64,000 nt of DNA. It comes from Corynebacterium minutissimum. GTDB lineage: Bacteria > Actinomycetota > Actinomycetes > Mycobacteriales > Mycobacteriaceae. A program made the position numbers and the translations under genes. This document shows positions 1 through 9,000 of the stretch, piece after piece (position 1 is the first letter of the stretch; every line of letters begins with the position of its first letter). The notes under the pieces were generated by a model. The model made no database searches, was not told the DNA's origin, and saw only the letters and a list, made by a program, of their open reading frames with translations. The DNA is taken from contig NZ_JSEF01000012.1 in the NCBI RefSeq assembly GCF_000805675.1, positions 186,001 to 250,000 of the forward strand, given 5' to 3'.

Positions 1-648
1 AAGAAGCGCCACAATAGTGAGGGGATCAGCATGCCCAGCAAGGGCATCACCAAAGAACACGCCAATAGCCGTTGTGGGGATCGAGCCGATAAGAGTCGCC
101 AGAGCAAAATGCGCGATGGGAATAGGGGTAAGCGCCGCAACATAATTTACTAAGCAAAAGGGAACTCCTGCGACGAGGCGAAGCGAGGCAATGGCCAACC
201 AGCCACGCCGTTCCAAGCGGGTATTGATCGTGAAAACCGCTGGATGGCTCAAGTGAGGGCGAATCCACTCACCTAGAAGACTGCGAACAACGATAAGTGA
301 CAGCGTCGCGGACATCGTGAGGGCTACAAGCGACACTCCAAGCCCCAGCCACGGACCAAAGAGAAGGCCAGCGGCAACTGTCCACACGGTGCGCGGGATG
401 GGGAATTGCGTGAAGAGGACGTAGGCGGCAGTAAAGGCAACGACAAACCACGGGCCGAGGTGTTCCGACCACTGGCGTAGGGCGGCGATATCGGGGACGT
501 CGACAAGCACGGCCGCTGCAATGAGTGTCACGCAGCCGACACTTACGAGAATCCAACGCCGCCATGACCAAGCACGCACGCTGTTCCACGCGGCACATCC
601 AAGCGATCTTAGGAAGTCTCCTGCGTTGTGAATCCACCGTGAGCCCAT
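1..648 (-). CDS. TVP38/TMEM64 (VTT) family membrane protein, C-terminus beyond the left edge
   Basis: The reverse strand is open from about 648 to base 1, so the gene is cut by the window edge. The translation is highly hydrophobic, with several membrane spans. It carries family-like stretches such as FTQFPIPRTVWTVAAGLLFG, and LVAGVPFCLVNYVAAL further on. VTT-domain proteins are related to DedA proteins and are thought to act in lipid scrambling or membrane homeostasis; the substrate cannot be told here. The ATG at 648 is chosen; an in-frame ATG at 687 is the alternative, and neither has a convincing ribosome binding site. It is divergent from, and almost touching, a DedA-type gene, so two related membrane folds sit back to back. 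Confidence 0.8.
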   Translation of the reverse strand, partial: MGSRWIHNAGDFLRSLGCAAWNSVRAWSWRRWILVSVGCVTLIAAAVLVDVPDIAALRQWSEHLGPWFVVAFTAAYVLFTQFPIPRTVWTVAAGLLFGPWLGLGVSLVALTMSATLSLIVVRSLLGEWIRPHLSHPAVFTINTRLERRGWLAIASLRLVAGVPFCLVNYVAALTPIPIAHFALATLIGSIPTTAIGVFFGDALAGHADPLTIVALL

Positions 649-712
649 GAGCAATAAGCCTAGCGCTGCTCGTCCCGTGGCCCACATCTGAGCTGGTAGC
701 TGGCAGCTTCCT

Positions 713-1300
713 GTGGTGTTGGAAACAAGTTGCTGGGGTAGCCACTTTCGATTCTTCTTCCCATTCTTGCCCGGCGACTCTCTCCTTGTCATGGCCGCGA
801 CCCTGCGCCAAGAGTTGCAGGTGTCAATCTGGGTCCTTCTCATTGCCGGAATGGCCGCCGCAATTGTTGGTGACCAGGTGGGCTTTTGGATTGGGCATCG
901 CTTCGGGCGTGGCCTCTTTAAAAAGGACGCGAAGGTTCTCAATCTGGAATACCTGCGCTCAGCCGAGGATTTCTTCCGCAAGCACGGCCCCCTCGCGCTC
1001 GTCTTGGGCCGTTTCGTGCCCATCGTGCGCACCTACATCCCAGTTGCCGCTGGCACAGCAAACATGCCCTACAAGAACTTTGTCGGTTGGAATGTCGGCG
1101 GGGCAATGACCTGGGTGGTATCCATGAACCTGATTGGCGTCTTCCTCGGCAGCATCCCAGGCATCGCTGATTCCATCGACAAAATCATGATTCTCATCGT
1201 GGTGATATCCGTAGCGCCGATTGTTATCAAGGGCTTACATAGCTACATCACTGGCAAGAAAAAGGCCACAGAAATAGAACAGACAACCCCGCGGGCTTAA
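713..1300 (+). CDS. DedA family membrane protein, apparently 5'-truncated
   Basis: The DedA hallmark FLPGDSLL appears near residue 19, followed by the GDQVGFWIGHRFG and GRFVPIVRTYIPVAAGT motifs and C-terminal membrane spans. DedA proteins are inner-membrane transporters or scramblases, some of them undecaprenyl-phosphate flippases. Family members normally have about 40-50 residues with a membrane helix before FLPGDSLL. Here the frame is closed by a TGA at 689-691, and only about 18 odd residues (reading CWGSHFRFF) precede the motif. The GTG at 713 is therefore a nominal start. The gene may be a 5'-truncated pseudogene, or the junction with the divergent VTT gene may contain a deletion or sequencing error. 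Confidence 0.65.
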   Translation: MVLETSCWGSHFRFFFPFLPGDSLLVMAATLRQELQVSIWVLLIAGMAAAIVGDQVGFWIGHRFGRGLFKKDAKVLNLEYLRSAEDFFRKHGPLALVLGRFVPIVRTYIPVAAGTANMPYKNFVGWNVGGAMTWVVSMNLIGVFLGSIPGIADSIDKIMILIVVISVAPIVIKGLHSYITGKKKATEIEQTTPRA

Positions 1301-1328
1301 ACCCTACGCCCACGACAAGGCGCGGCCG

Positions 1329-1598
1329 TTAGAGTTCAACGTAGCGCGCATACTCACCACGCAGGCGAGCGTGAGTGACGTAGATGGGCTCATTATCCAC
1401 TGCCGTCTTAAATTCCTCCGTAAGCCCTGCCATTACGGCGTCACGGGCGTCTGCGTGCGTGGCGTGGAAGCTCATGACCTCACCGTCCACTACGGTCTCA
1501 CCGCGACGCTTGACGACGACATACTCAGAGCCCTCGGGAGCGTCGATAACCTTGCGCTGGGCGGTGAACGGGTCAAGGTACGTAAAGGTCGCCGTCAT
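1329..1598 (-). CDS. Small conserved-looking protein of unknown function (89 aa)
   Basis: An 89-residue soluble, acidic protein with no signal peptide, membrane span or recognised domain. The start is well supported: an AAGGAG ribosome binding site lies about 8 bases upstream of the ATG on the reverse strand. It converges on the DedA-like gene, with 28 bases between the stop codons. The sequence is not low in complexity and reads as a compact alpha/beta protein (a TFTYLDPFTAQRKV start, then a segment with EYVVVKRRGE). No function can be assigned from sequence alone. Confidence 0.7.
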   Translation of the reverse strand: MTATFTYLDPFTAQRKVIDAPEGSEYVVVKRRGETVVDGEVMSFHATHADARDAVMAGLTEEFKTAVDNEPIYVTHARLRGEYARYVEL

Positions 1599-2023
1599 AT
1601 AGAACTCCTTGATGGGCGCGTGGAAAGGGGATAAGAGCGCACGTGGCTCATGTCACGGCCCCCACTGTACCTGCAAACAGAAACCCCGCGCCCTACTAAA
1701 TCTCTTATGGCTCAGTGAGGCACGGGCCATAATTTGTGCCCGAGGGGGTTTCTGGATCGGAGCCATCGATCCTCTGCGGCTTTCCACACCGAAGAGACGG
1801 CTGCTAAAAATATGCCCTTGTGAGGCCCAGCTCTGCTGCTTCTAGCGCTTTCAGAAGAAGTTCTAGGAATGTCGATTTTCGGGCTCCAGCCGACAGCCCT
1901 AGGGCTCGCACACCTGTCACTGTCATTCACGGTAGATAAGAGCGAAAAATTTCAAATTTCTGGCCCTTATCTACCGTGAATGTGGCCTTTAGCCTAAGTG
2001 TTGGCCTCGGCTCTGAGAACGAA
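1599..2023. other. 425-bp gap without a supported gene
   Basis: Between the 89-aa gene and the tRNA terminator I see no reading frame with a ribosome binding site or protein-like composition. The only clear structure is the 17-bp inverted repeat at 1924-1982. Short open stretches on both strands around 1609-1930 have arbitrary composition and look like chance. Confidence 0.6.
1924..1982. repeat. Perfect 17-bp inverted repeat with 25-bp spacer
   Basis: Arms at 1924-1940 and 1966-1982 are exact reverse complements (left arm CATTCACGGTAGATAAG). The AT-rich spacer contains two AAATTT blocks. It lies in the gap between the 89-aa gene and tRNA-Leu, more than 300 bp from the nearest coding start, and is not followed by a T-run. 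It could be an operator, a recombination or plasmid-type site, a MITE-like remnant or a structured RNA; nothing in the neighbourhood decides. Confidence 0.75.
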
Positions 2024-2062
2024 AAATCTCGAGACACCGACCGGAACGATGTCTCGAGATTT
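2024..2062 (-). terminator. Intrinsic terminator of tRNA-Leu
   Basis: Perfect 12-bp arms (2024-2035 and 2051-2062, AAATCTCGAGAC) around a 15-base loop. Read on the minus strand the stem ends in a T-run, 8 bases past the tRNA 3' end. Confidence 0.85.
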
Positions 2063-2070
2063 CACAGTGT

Positions 2071-2155
2071 GCCCGAGGGGGGACTTGAACCCCCACGTCC
2101 GTTAATAGGACACTAGCACCTCAAGCTAGCGCGTCTGCCATTCCGCCACCCGGGC
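2071..2155 (-). tRNA. tRNA-Leu (anticodon GAG)
   Basis: On the minus strand the 85-base sequence folds as a class II tRNA. The acceptor stem GCCCGGG pairs with CTCGGGC (one G-T pair). The anticodon stem CTAGC/GCTAG encloses the loop TTGAGGT, giving anticodon GAG (reads CUC/CUU). A long variable arm is present and the T-loop reads GGTTCAAGTCC. The CCA end is not encoded. A rho-independent terminator follows directly. Confidence 0.96.
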
Positions 2156-2338
2156 TAGGGTGTTTGTTCAGCCTCTCGGCTGGGCACTCGCATACTGTAT
2201 CCCGATTGGCCTGCAGTACACAAATCGCGACGTCATCCTGAATTTTTCTGCGTCCTATTGCGTGCTAAAACACACCGATGAAAGTTGATAGTGAGCAAAT
2301 CTTCTGCGGACAAAAGTTCTGTCCAGTAGAAAGGAGGT

Positions 2339-2914
2339 ATGACTAGCAACACATCTGACAAGACTGCAAGCGCTACACCGAGCTATGCGGCGGACTCCCG
2401 CTTCCCGGGGCCGGATCCCTACGCCCCGTTGGGAGAGGTAGAAGCGTTTACCGTGACCTCTACCGATATCGAAGAAGGAACGGAGATTGCTGAGAAGTTC
2501 CGTGCGCCAGAGAATGTGTCCCCACAGTTGTCCTGGACTGAGGTACCCGAAGGAACGAAATCCTTTGCTGTGACGTGTTTTGACCCAGATGCGCCGACCG
2601 GTTCCGGATTCTGGCACTGGGCGGCCTTCAACATCCCTGCGGATGTTCGTGAACTCCCCACGGGGGCTGGATCCGCTGAGGACTTGGGACATGAAGGCGT
2701 CATTAGCCTGCGCGGTGACTCCGGCCAGCGTGTCTACTATGGCCCCCAGCCGCCGGCTGGCCATGCCCCGCACCGCTACCTTTTCGCCGTCCATGCGGTG
2801 GATGTAGAAAAGCTCGATATTGATCCTGACTCCACGCCCACCGTGCTGGGCTTCAACCTCTTCTTCCACACCTTGGGCCGTGCGGTTACCTGGGGCTGGT
2901 ACGAGGCTCACTAA
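2339..2914 (+). CDS. YbhB/YbcL-type PEBP family protein
   Basis: A 191-aa member of the phosphatidylethanolamine-binding protein (Raf kinase inhibitor-like) family. Diagnostic pieces are SPQLSWTEVPEGTKSFAV, then the DPDAPTGSGFWHWAAFNIP ligand-pocket motif, YYGPQPPAGHAPHRYLFAVHA, and a TWGWYEAH-like end. The bacterial role is not established; homologues are small cytoplasmic proteins. The ATG at 2339 follows an AGAAAGGAGGT ribosome binding site, among the strongest in the window. It is divergent from tRNA-Leu. The N-terminal 15-20 residues are Ser/Thr/Ala-rich and probably disordered. Confidence 0.92.
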   Translation: MTSNTSDKTASATPSYAADSRFPGPDPYAPLGEVEAFTVTSTDIEEGTEIAEKFRAPENVSPQLSWTEVPEGTKSFAVTCFDPDAPTGSGFWHWAAFNIPADVRELPTGAGSAEDLGHEGVISLRGDSGQRVYYGPQPPAGHAPHRYLFAVHAVDVEKLDIDPDSTPTVLGFNLFFHTLGRAVTWGWYEAH

Positions 2915-2937
2915 TTCGCCCCGTTACACTCATCAGA

Positions 2938-3321
2938 ATGACTAATCATCCCGAAACCGACGGAGTAGCCATCCCCGCCGGCCTACGAGTAGGTGGCGCT
3001 TTTACCTTGCTGGCCGCCGTGCTAGCACTCTTCGGGCTGGTCTCCATTTTTACCGACGGATGGGGAGCCACTTTTGAGTGGACATGGCGGCGCCTCGCCA
3101 TTGTGGGCGCAGCGCTTCTCGTCGGCGCATTCAGCACGCAACGGCGCGATCAGCGCGGGAGCCGCGAACAAATCATTGCGCTCGTGCTTGCCCTCGTCCT
3201 GATCGTGGCGAGCCGAGCTCTACCGAGCACGGTTCTCACCACAGTGGGGCAGTACGTGGTCTTCCTCTACGCCGCGGGCGCAGGTTTGTGTGCGGCGGTC
3301 ATCCGCCGCACAGTGCATTAA
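2938..3321 (+). CDS. Small integral membrane protein, unknown function
   Basis: 127 residues with four predicted membrane helices: around residues 17-42, 52-65, 82-95 and 102-120. A short polar N-terminus precedes them. A basic loop with RRDQRGSREQ lies between the second and third helices, which suggests a cytoplasmic side. No family is recognised. It starts 23 bases after the PEBP stop codon and so is probably co-transcribed with it. Its stop overlaps the convergent pyrD stop by 4 bases, a compact end-to-end arrangement. Confidence 0.75.
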   Translation: MTNHPETDGVAIPAGLRVGGAFTLLAAVLALFGLVSIFTDGWGATFEWTWRRLAIVGAALLVGAFSTQRRDQRGSREQIIALVLALVLIVASRALPSTVLTTVGQYVVFLYAAGAGLCAAVIRRTVH

Positions 3322-4430
3322 TCAATCCATCCCAAGCCGGACCCCACGGCCTCGGAAATATTCCGTAGACCGTGATTGCGCAGCTGGAGCGCAATGCCAC
3401 GGTGAATATCGCGAATCCAGTCCGGGCCACCGTAAATCATGCCGGTATAACCTTGCAGCAGCGAAGCGCCAGCGCTGATACGCTCCCAGGCTTCTTCAGG
3501 GGTGGAAATGCCGCCCACGGAGATGAGAACGAGCTCATTGCCCACGCGGGCATTGAGGCGCTTGAGCACCTCCAGAGAACGCGCAGCGACCGGAGGTCCC
3601 GACACACCGCCGGCGCCCATCGCCGCTACCTCATCAGCAGGTGTGCGAAGGCCCTCACGAGAAATCGTCGTGTTGGTTGCCACGATGCCAGCGAGGCCAA
3701 CCTCGACAGCCATATCAGCCACCGCATCAATATCCTCGTCCGACAAGTCCGGCGCAATCTTCACCAAGACGGGGCGGGACGTGGATTCCACGACTGCCTC
3801 CATAATCGGGCGCAATGACTCCACCGCCTGCAAGTCACGCAAACCAGGAGTATTGGGGGAGGAGACATTGACCACCACAAAGTCAACTAGGTCCCCAAGG
3901 ACCGACGCGCACTGACGGTAATCGTCCACGGCGTGCTCAGGGGTGGTCACTTTGTTTTTACCAATATTGATGCCGATGACGTCGTTGTAGCGGCGCTTGC
4001 GCAGGTTGCGCGCGGCATGGAGAGCTCCCTCATTGTTGAAGCCCATGCGGTTAAGGATCCCCTTGTCCGGTTTGAGTCGGAATAGGCGTGGAGCTGGGTT
4101 TCCAGGCTGTGCTTTCGGCGTAATAGTGCCCAATTCCGCGTAGCCGAAGCCCATCGGTGCCCACGCATCTGGTGAGGAGGCATTCTTATCGAAACCAGCA
4201 GCAAGACCCAGTGGGCGAGGGAACCGCACACCGAATACTTCCTGTTCCAGCATGGGATCATTGACTGGGAGCACCTTCGCCAACAACCGGTTAGCGGGGC
4301 CAGCTGCCTGCAGGCCAGCAAGTCCCATGTTGATGATGCCGTGGATGCGCTCCGGGCTCAGCCGGAACATTCCCTTCAGAGCAACCTGATACGCGGCGTG
4401 GCGAGCACGGTCGAGCGCGGAATACTGCAT
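3318..4430 (-). CDS. pyrD: Dihydroorotate dehydrogenase (quinone), class 2
   Basis: The 370-aa product catalyses the fourth step of pyrimidine synthesis, oxidising dihydroorotate to orotate with FMN and passing electrons to membrane quinones. An N-terminal helical extension (about residues 1-45) marks the membrane-associated class 2 type. FMN and substrate motifs include AAGFDKNA (77-84) and GINIGKNK near 153. NVSSPNTPGLR at 188-198 contains the catalytic serine of class 2 enzymes. Later come KIAPDLSDEDI, ATNTTISREGL and VGGISTPEEAWERI. The length is normal. The next gene downstream in the same orientation encodes a lipoprotein and lies behind it, so pyrD may be transcribed alone or from the lipoprotein promoter. 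Confidence 0.97.
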   Translation of the reverse strand: MQYSALDRARHAAYQVALKGMFRLSPERIHGIINMGLAGLQAAGPANRLLAKVLPVNDPMLEQEVFGVRFPRPLGLAAGFDKNASSPDAWAPMGFGYAELGTITPKAQPGNPAPRLFRLKPDKGILNRMGFNNEGALHAARNLRKRRYNDVIGINIGKNKVTTPEHAVDDYRQCASVLGDLVDFVVVNVSSPNTPGLRDLQAVESLRPIMEAVVESTSRPVLVKIAPDLSDEDIDAVADMAVEVGLAGIVATNTTISREGLRTPADEVAAMGAGGVSGPPVAARSLEVLKRLNARVGNELVLISVGGISTPEEAWERISAGASLLQGYTGMIYGGPDWIRDIHRGIALQLRNHGLRNISEAVGSGLGWID

Positions 4431-4526
4431 GAAAAGTCCTTCTAGTCCTTAGTGCCTGGTGGAAGAGTAAGTGATGGAATGGGATAACTGCGGTCAGTGT
4501 CTCAGTGACTCAGTGCCTAGGAGCGC

Positions 4527-5558
4527 CTAGGAGCCGTCTAGCTCCGGATCGCTGATGAACTGCAGCCCGTCACCGCTAGCGGAAGCAGTGACCAGTGTGC
4601 CGTCGCCAAGCACGGCGATGTTCTCCGCGCCAGCTACCGTTTCAATGCTTCCAACGAGTTCTGGCACCCCGGAGGAGACGGTGTAGGCATGAAGCAGGTT
4701 GTTGTCAGTGGTGGTGACCCAGGCCAACTCCCGTTCATTGTCCCAGGCTACAGCCCAGGGCGTGCCCTCCGTGTTGCCGAATTGGTGGAGACGGATGACG
4801 TCGCTCGCAGTGTAGATGGCCACACGTTTGCCCACGGTATCCGAAGCGACGACCACCGCTCCGTCACCGCCGGCAATCTGACCAACACCCTGGCCCACGC
4901 GCAGACGGCCACCGGCGCGGTCCTTCTCCCAATCCAGGGATTGGATTGTGGAGTCCTGGCGCAGAACGCGAACGACGCCATCCGCCCCATCCGGATTAGG
5001 CACGGAAATAAGCTGGTCACTGCCTGCTTCTACCTTGATAGTGCCGGTTCGCTCGTCATCCTTGTAGACGCCCACTGTCCTAGAATCCGCCGAGCCCACG
5101 AAGATCTCCCCGGTAGAGGTTTCGGCGGCAACTGTCACTGGTGCTTCCTCATCCACCGCGAGTTCCTGCGGAGAAGTTGGCTGCTGTGGATCAATGAGAA
5201 GAACCTTGTCCCCGCAGGCTACGGCAAAATGAGAGGGGGATGCGGTGAGGTCTCCACAGTGCTTATCGATGTCCACGCGCGCCGCCTTATCCGACTCAAA
5301 GTCAGCCTGAGTGCCTACCGTGAGGGCTTCTGCGGTGCGGACTGCGAGAACGTCACCTAACGCAGCGGAGTCAGTGACCTTGTCGAAATCCACGACCTTG
5401 CCAGCCGGGTCCTGCGTAGCAGGGGAGTCGGCAGGCTCTGCTTGGCCGTAGACGGCCGAGTCGGGATCTCCTCCTACTCCCACCGTGGGATCACACGCTG
5501 CGAGGGCAGAAGCGCTGGTGAGAAGGGCACAAGAAAGCAAAACTCGACGCATTTTCAC
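4527..5558 (-). CDS. Secreted lipoprotein with propeller-like repeats
   Basis: 343 residues beginning with a type II signal peptide (basic MKMRR, hydrophobic core, lipobox ALAAC with Cys22). The mature part starts acidic and Ser/Asp-rich. It then shows recurring short beta-strand blades (for example GEIFVGSADSRTVGVYKDD and ERELAWVTTTDNNLLHAYTV), as expected of a WD/NHL/YVTN-type beta-propeller. It is presumably anchored on the outer face of the cytoplasmic membrane. The function is unknown; surface propellers often bind ligands or partner proteins. It is divergent from uppP (69 bases between starts) and lies upstream of pyrD in the same direction with a 96-base gap. Confidence 0.8.
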   Translation of the reverse strand: MKMRRVLLSCALLTSASALAACDPTVGVGGDPDSAVYGQAEPADSPATQDPAGKVVDFDKVTDSAALGDVLAVRTAEALTVGTQADFESDKAARVDIDKHCGDLTASPSHFAVACGDKVLLIDPQQPTSPQELAVDEEAPVTVAAETSTGEIFVGSADSRTVGVYKDDERTGTIKVEAGSDQLISVPNPDGADGVVRVLRQDSTIQSLDWEKDRAGGRLRVGQGVGQIAGGDGAVVVASDTVGKRVAIYTASDVIRLHQFGNTEGTPWAVAWDNERELAWVTTTDNNLLHAYTVSSGVPELVGSIETVAGAENIAVLGDGTLVTASASGDGLQFISDPELDGS

Positions 5559-5627
5559 GATTCCTCATCCTAGCAGCCAGCGTGGTGCAAACCGGAAGCC
5601 GAACGTGCGACGAGTAGGCTGTCGCGA

Positions 5628-6479
5628 GTGACTACAACAGCTGCTTCTGACGCCATGACATGGGTGCAGGTCATTGTCCTGTCCCTTGTCCAAGGCCTTA
5701 CTGAATTCTTGCCCGTGAGCTCATCTGGCCACCTGCGCATCGTCTCTACGCTCTTCTGGGGGCAGGACGCAGGCGCTTCCTTTACCGCCGTCATTCAGCT
5801 CGGTACCGAGCTTGCCGTCATCGTGTATTTTGCCGGCATGATCTGGCAGATCCTCAAAGGTTGGTTCGTTGGCCTTGCCAACAAAGACAAGCGTGGTCAG
5901 GACTACCGCATGGGGTGGATGGTCATCGTCGGCTCCATTCCTATTGGCATTCTTGGCGTCCTTGGCAAAGACTTAATCCGTGACAACCTCCGCAATCTAT
6001 GGATCACGGCTTCTATGTTGGTGCTCTTTTCCTTCGTCTTCATCGCGGCTGAGCGTATGGGTAAAAAGACGCGCAGCTTTGAGGAACTAACCATGCGTGA
6101 TGCCATCGTCATGGGCCTGTGCCAGTGCCTTGCGCTTATCCCCGGTGTGTCCCGTTCCGGCGGTACGATTTCTGGTGGCCTTTTCCTTGGCCTTGACCGC
6201 GAAGTAGCTACCCGTTTCAGCTTCCTTCTGGCTATTCCGGCGGTGATGGCTTCCGGGCTCTTCTCGCTGGGCGACGCCTTCGGCCCCACCGTTGGTCAAT
6301 CCGCTACTGGTATGCAATTGCTCGTGGGAACGGGTATTGCCTTCATCGTCGGCTACGCCTCCATCGCATGGTTGCTGAAGTTTGTGGGCAACCACTCCTT
6401 CGAATGGTTCGCGGCTTACCGTATCCCAGTCGGCATCATCGTCATGATCTTGCTGGCACTGGGAGTGCTCGCGCCCTAA
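5628..6479 (+). CDS. uppP: Undecaprenyl-diphosphatase
   Basis: The 283-aa integral membrane enzyme dephosphorylates undecaprenyl diphosphate to recycle the lipid carrier for peptidoglycan and arabinogalactan synthesis. The two family signatures are present: [17 protein letters not shown] at residues 22-38 (with the Glu-rich and SSSGH catalytic elements) and [11 protein letters not shown] at 172-182. About eight hydrophobic helices span the length. The GTG at 5628 is chosen because it gives the ~20-residue lead-in usual in corynebacteria; the ATG at 5655 is an alternative. It confers bacitracin resistance in many species. Confidence 0.95.
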   Translation: MTTTAASDAMTWVQVIVLSLVQGLTEFLPVSSSGHLRIVSTLFWGQDAGASFTAVIQLGTELAVIVYFAGMIWQILKGWFVGLANKDKRGQDYRMGWMVIVGSIPIGILGVLGKDLIRDNLRNLWITASMLVLFSFVFIAAERMGKKTRSFEELTMRDAIVMGLCQCLALIPGVSRSGGTISGGLFLGLDREVATRFSFLLAIPAVMASGLFSLGDAFGPTVGQSATGMQLLVGTGIAFIVGYASIAWLLKFVGNHSFEWFAAYRIPVGIIVMILLALGVLAP

Positions 6480-6551
6480 AGTTCGCCCCAAAGCAAGGTT
6501 CGACAGCCGCGGTCGTGTCATCAGAGTGGGGTGCGCGTTAGGATTGTGGGC

Positions 6552-7811
6552 ATGCATTCTTGGCCTACACCGCACGTCGATTCTGTTCCTGGCACTCCCG
6601 TCCCGCTTCACCTTTATGATTCGGCCGATGAGGTTGTCTCAAAGGTAGATATCAATGGCGATACCGCCAGCATGTACGTCTGTGGCATCACGCCGTACGA
6701 TTCCACTCACTTGGGCCATGCAGCAACGTACCTCACCTTTGATCTTATTTATCGCCAGCTGCTGGACAACGGCTATAAGGTCAACTACGCACAGAACATC
6801 ACCGACGTCGACGACCCACTTTTCGAGAGGGCTGAGCGCGATGGCGTGGATTGGCGCGAGTTGGGTACTTCTCAAATTAATCTCTTCCGCTCCGATATGG
6901 AGCTATTGTCTGTGATCCCACCGCAGCATTTCATCGGTGCGATGGAAGCTATTGATGAGATTACGGTGATGGTGCAGAAGCTTCTCGACGTCGGCGCGGC
7001 CTATACGGTCGATGATCCGGAATTCCCCGATGTCTACGCGTCAATCGAGGCCACGGATAACTTTGGCTATGAGTCGAACTATTCCCGTGAGCAAATGGAG
7101 ACATTCTTTGCCGAGCGTGGCGGTGACCCCGACCGCCCCGGTAAACGAGATCCACTTGATGCTCTGATTTGGCGCGCGCACCGTGAAGGAGAACCTGCCT
7201 GGGATTCCCCCTTCGGTCCTGGCCGCCCGGGTTGGCACATTGAGTGCTCGGCTATTGCCACTAACCGCCTAGGTTCCACCTTCACTATTCAAGGCGGTGG
7301 CTCTGATCTGAAGTTCCCGCATCATGAGTTCTCTGCAGCCCACGCAGAAGCTGCACTCAAGGTAGAGCGCATGGCGCAGGTTTACGTCCACTCCGGCATG
7401 ATTGGACTAGACGGCACGAAGATGTCGAAGTCCTTGGGAAACCTCGTCTTCGTGCATAAGCTAGTCGAAGCTGGCGTGGACCCCTCAGCGATCCGTCTCG
7501 GTGTGTATGCCGGCCACTACCGCGGCGATCGGGACTGGTCTGATGATGTGCTTAGTGCCGCTCAAGAGCGTGTGACGCACTGGCGTGCTGCCGCAAAGAG
7601 CCCCGGCTCCGTGGAGTCCGTGCAGACGGTAATTCAGGATGTGCGAGCAGCTTTGGCCGACGATCTCGACACCCCACGAGCGCTTGAAACCCTTGACGCC
7701 TGGGCAGCTGAGGCAATCAATGAAAGAGCTGATACCAGCGAAGAGAGCACTGCAGACGCTGCCTCACTTATCCGCACAGCAGTTAATTCTCTGTTGGGCG
7801 TGCGCCTCTAG
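6552..7811 (+). CDS. mshC: Cysteine:glucosaminyl-inositol ligase (mycothiol synthesis)
   Basis: MshC joins L-cysteine to GlcN-myo-inositol with ATP, the third committed step of mycothiol synthesis. It is a class I cysteinyl-tRNA synthetase paralogue lacking the anticodon-binding domain, so 419 aa rather than about 460. Visible are [14 protein letters not shown] (44-57, a HIGH-type motif with zinc ligand Cys44), [10 protein letters not shown] with the other zinc ligands, [13 protein letters not shown], and KMSKS at 290-294. The ATG at 6552 is preferred over a GTG seven codons upstream because the MHSWPTP start matches family N-termini. Mycothiol is the main low-molecular-weight thiol of actinobacteria, which supports the taxonomic assignment. 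Confidence 0.95.
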   Translation: MHSWPTPHVDSVPGTPVPLHLYDSADEVVSKVDINGDTASMYVCGITPYDSTHLGHAATYLTFDLIYRQLLDNGYKVNYAQNITDVDDPLFERAERDGVDWRELGTSQINLFRSDMELLSVIPPQHFIGAMEAIDEITVMVQKLLDVGAAYTVDDPEFPDVYASIEATDNFGYESNYSREQMETFFAERGGDPDRPGKRDPLDALIWRAHREGEPAWDSPFGPGRPGWHIECSAIATNRLGSTFTIQGGGSDLKFPHHEFSAAHAEAALKVERMAQVYVHSGMIGLDGTKMSKSLGNLVFVHKLVEAGVDPSAIRLGVYAGHYRGDRDWSDDVLSAAQERVTHWRAAAKSPGSVESVQTVIQDVRAALADDLDTPRALETLDAWAAEAINERADTSEESTADAASLIRTAVNSLLGVRL

Positions 7812-7835
7812 AGATCTTCAGGCATTATCTAGCTC

Positions 7836-8219
7836 ATGAGCATTCGCGCAGAATTCCAGCCCACCGTTGACGAGTTCATTTCTAACCTTCAATCCTTCGC
7901 CACCGGCGATTACCTCAAGGAGGATGAGAAGGAGTTCTGGGAGGCACCTTTCGATGCCGCCGTCCTCCCGGAACTGAAGGAGATTATCGAGGAGTTCCTC
8001 GATAATCTGGACAAGCTTCCAGACGACCCAGAAGGTCCGATTCTCAGCGCTGCAGTGAAGCCATCAGTAGAGAAGCTCGGAGCCTTCAACCGTAAGAATG
8101 CCGATGCTGTCTTGGAGCCAGAAGAGAAGGAAGAGCTGACCGAGCTTATTCACTCTGCCTCGGCTGCCACAGGCGCCGACGATGAGGCCCTCTCGCAGCT
8201 TCCGGAGCTAGACTTCTAA
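7836..8219 (+). CDS. Acidic small protein of unknown function (127 aa)
   Basis: A 127-residue, strongly acidic, largely helical protein (runs such as YLKEDEKEFWEAPFDA and LEPEEKEELTELIHSA) without cysteine, signal peptide or membrane span. No domain is recognised. It lies 24 bases after mshC, and its stop codon abuts the TTG start of the following HAD gene, so the three are probably one transcription unit. The position between mshC and a phosphatase hints at, but does not prove, a shared metabolic role. Confidence 0.75.
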   Translation: MSIRAEFQPTVDEFISNLQSFATGDYLKEDEKEFWEAPFDAAVLPELKEIIEEFLDNLDKLPDDPEGPILSAAVKPSVEKLGAFNRKNADAVLEPEEKEELTELIHSASAATGADDEALSQLPELDF

Positions 8220-8921
8220 TTGACTGTGCAGATTCGTCGACCATCCGCAATCTTCTGGGATATGGATGGCACACTCACCAATTCCGAGCCATTGTGGGAA
8301 GAGGCCACGTTTCATCTCTCGGAGAGCTTGGGACGCCGCCTCACGCCAACTGAGCGTCTTGCCACTGTGGGCGCGACCTTTGAGGACACGCTGAATATCT
8401 GCGCCGATAAAGCTGGCGTGACTTTGCAGCCGGGCGATACGGAGCGCTACCGCACGCTCATGTTTGACTACGTTAAATCGCTGTTTGCTCAACACCTCGA
8501 AATTTTCCCTGGCGTTCCTGAGCTGCTCAGCGAACTCAAGGAGCACGGCATGCCGATGATGGTGACGACCAATACGGAACGCTATGTGGCGGATTCTGCT
8601 ATTGAGGCGCTGGGCCGCGGCTACTTTGTGGACACCATTTGTGGTGACGAGGTACCTCATGGCAAACCTGCTCCGGACATGTATGCCGAGGCCGCACGCC
8701 GCCTCGGCTTGGAACCAGGGGAGTGCCTCGTGTTTGAAGACTCTGCTGCCGGAATGCGTGCGGCTGTCGACGCCGGCTGTGCCGTCATCGCTCTTCCTGA
8801 AGGTGACCACGTTGAGGTTCCTGCGGAGGCAACAGAGATTTCCCACCTGCATTCTGCGCGGCACCTCGTAGGTGCTACTGCAGACGATGTGTATTCCTGG
8901 TTCACCCGCATCCAGCGCTAA
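8220..8921 (+). CDS. HAD-superfamily hydrolase (beta-phosphoglucomutase/phosphatase type)
   Basis: The 233-aa product has the haloacid dehalogenase fold with the catalytic DMDGT motif (Asp14 and Asp16). It also shows TTNTERYVAD (motif II region), GKPAPDMYAEAARRLG with the motif III lysine, and VFEDSAAGMRAAVDAG (motif IV). A helical cap lies between motifs I and II, as in subfamily IA (phosphoglycolate, beta-phosphoglucomutase and nucleotide phosphatases). The substrate cannot be inferred. The TTG at 8220 directly follows the previous stop; the GTG at 8226 is an alternative. Its place between mshC and the his genes leaves open a role in mycothiol or histidine metabolism. Confidence 0.88.
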   Translation: MTVQIRRPSAIFWDMDGTLTNSEPLWEEATFHLSESLGRRLTPTERLATVGATFEDTLNICADKAGVTLQPGDTERYRTLMFDYVKSLFAQHLEIFPGVPELLSELKEHGMPMMVTTNTERYVADSAIEALGRGYFVDTICGDEVPHGKPAPDMYAEAARRLGLEPGECLVFEDSAAGMRAAVDAGCAVIALPEGDHVEVPAEATEISHLHSARHLVGATADDVYSWFTRIQR

Positions 8922-9000
8922 CGCTGAATAGGGTACGACGGCTCTTTAATTTCGGCCGGAGAGCAGAATTCTATGCAGCGGTGTGGAAGAATATGCGCTT

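Noticed and set aside
1609..1930. Short open frames on both strands between the 89-aa gene and the inverted repeat
   Set aside because: No ribosome binding sites and no protein-like patterns.
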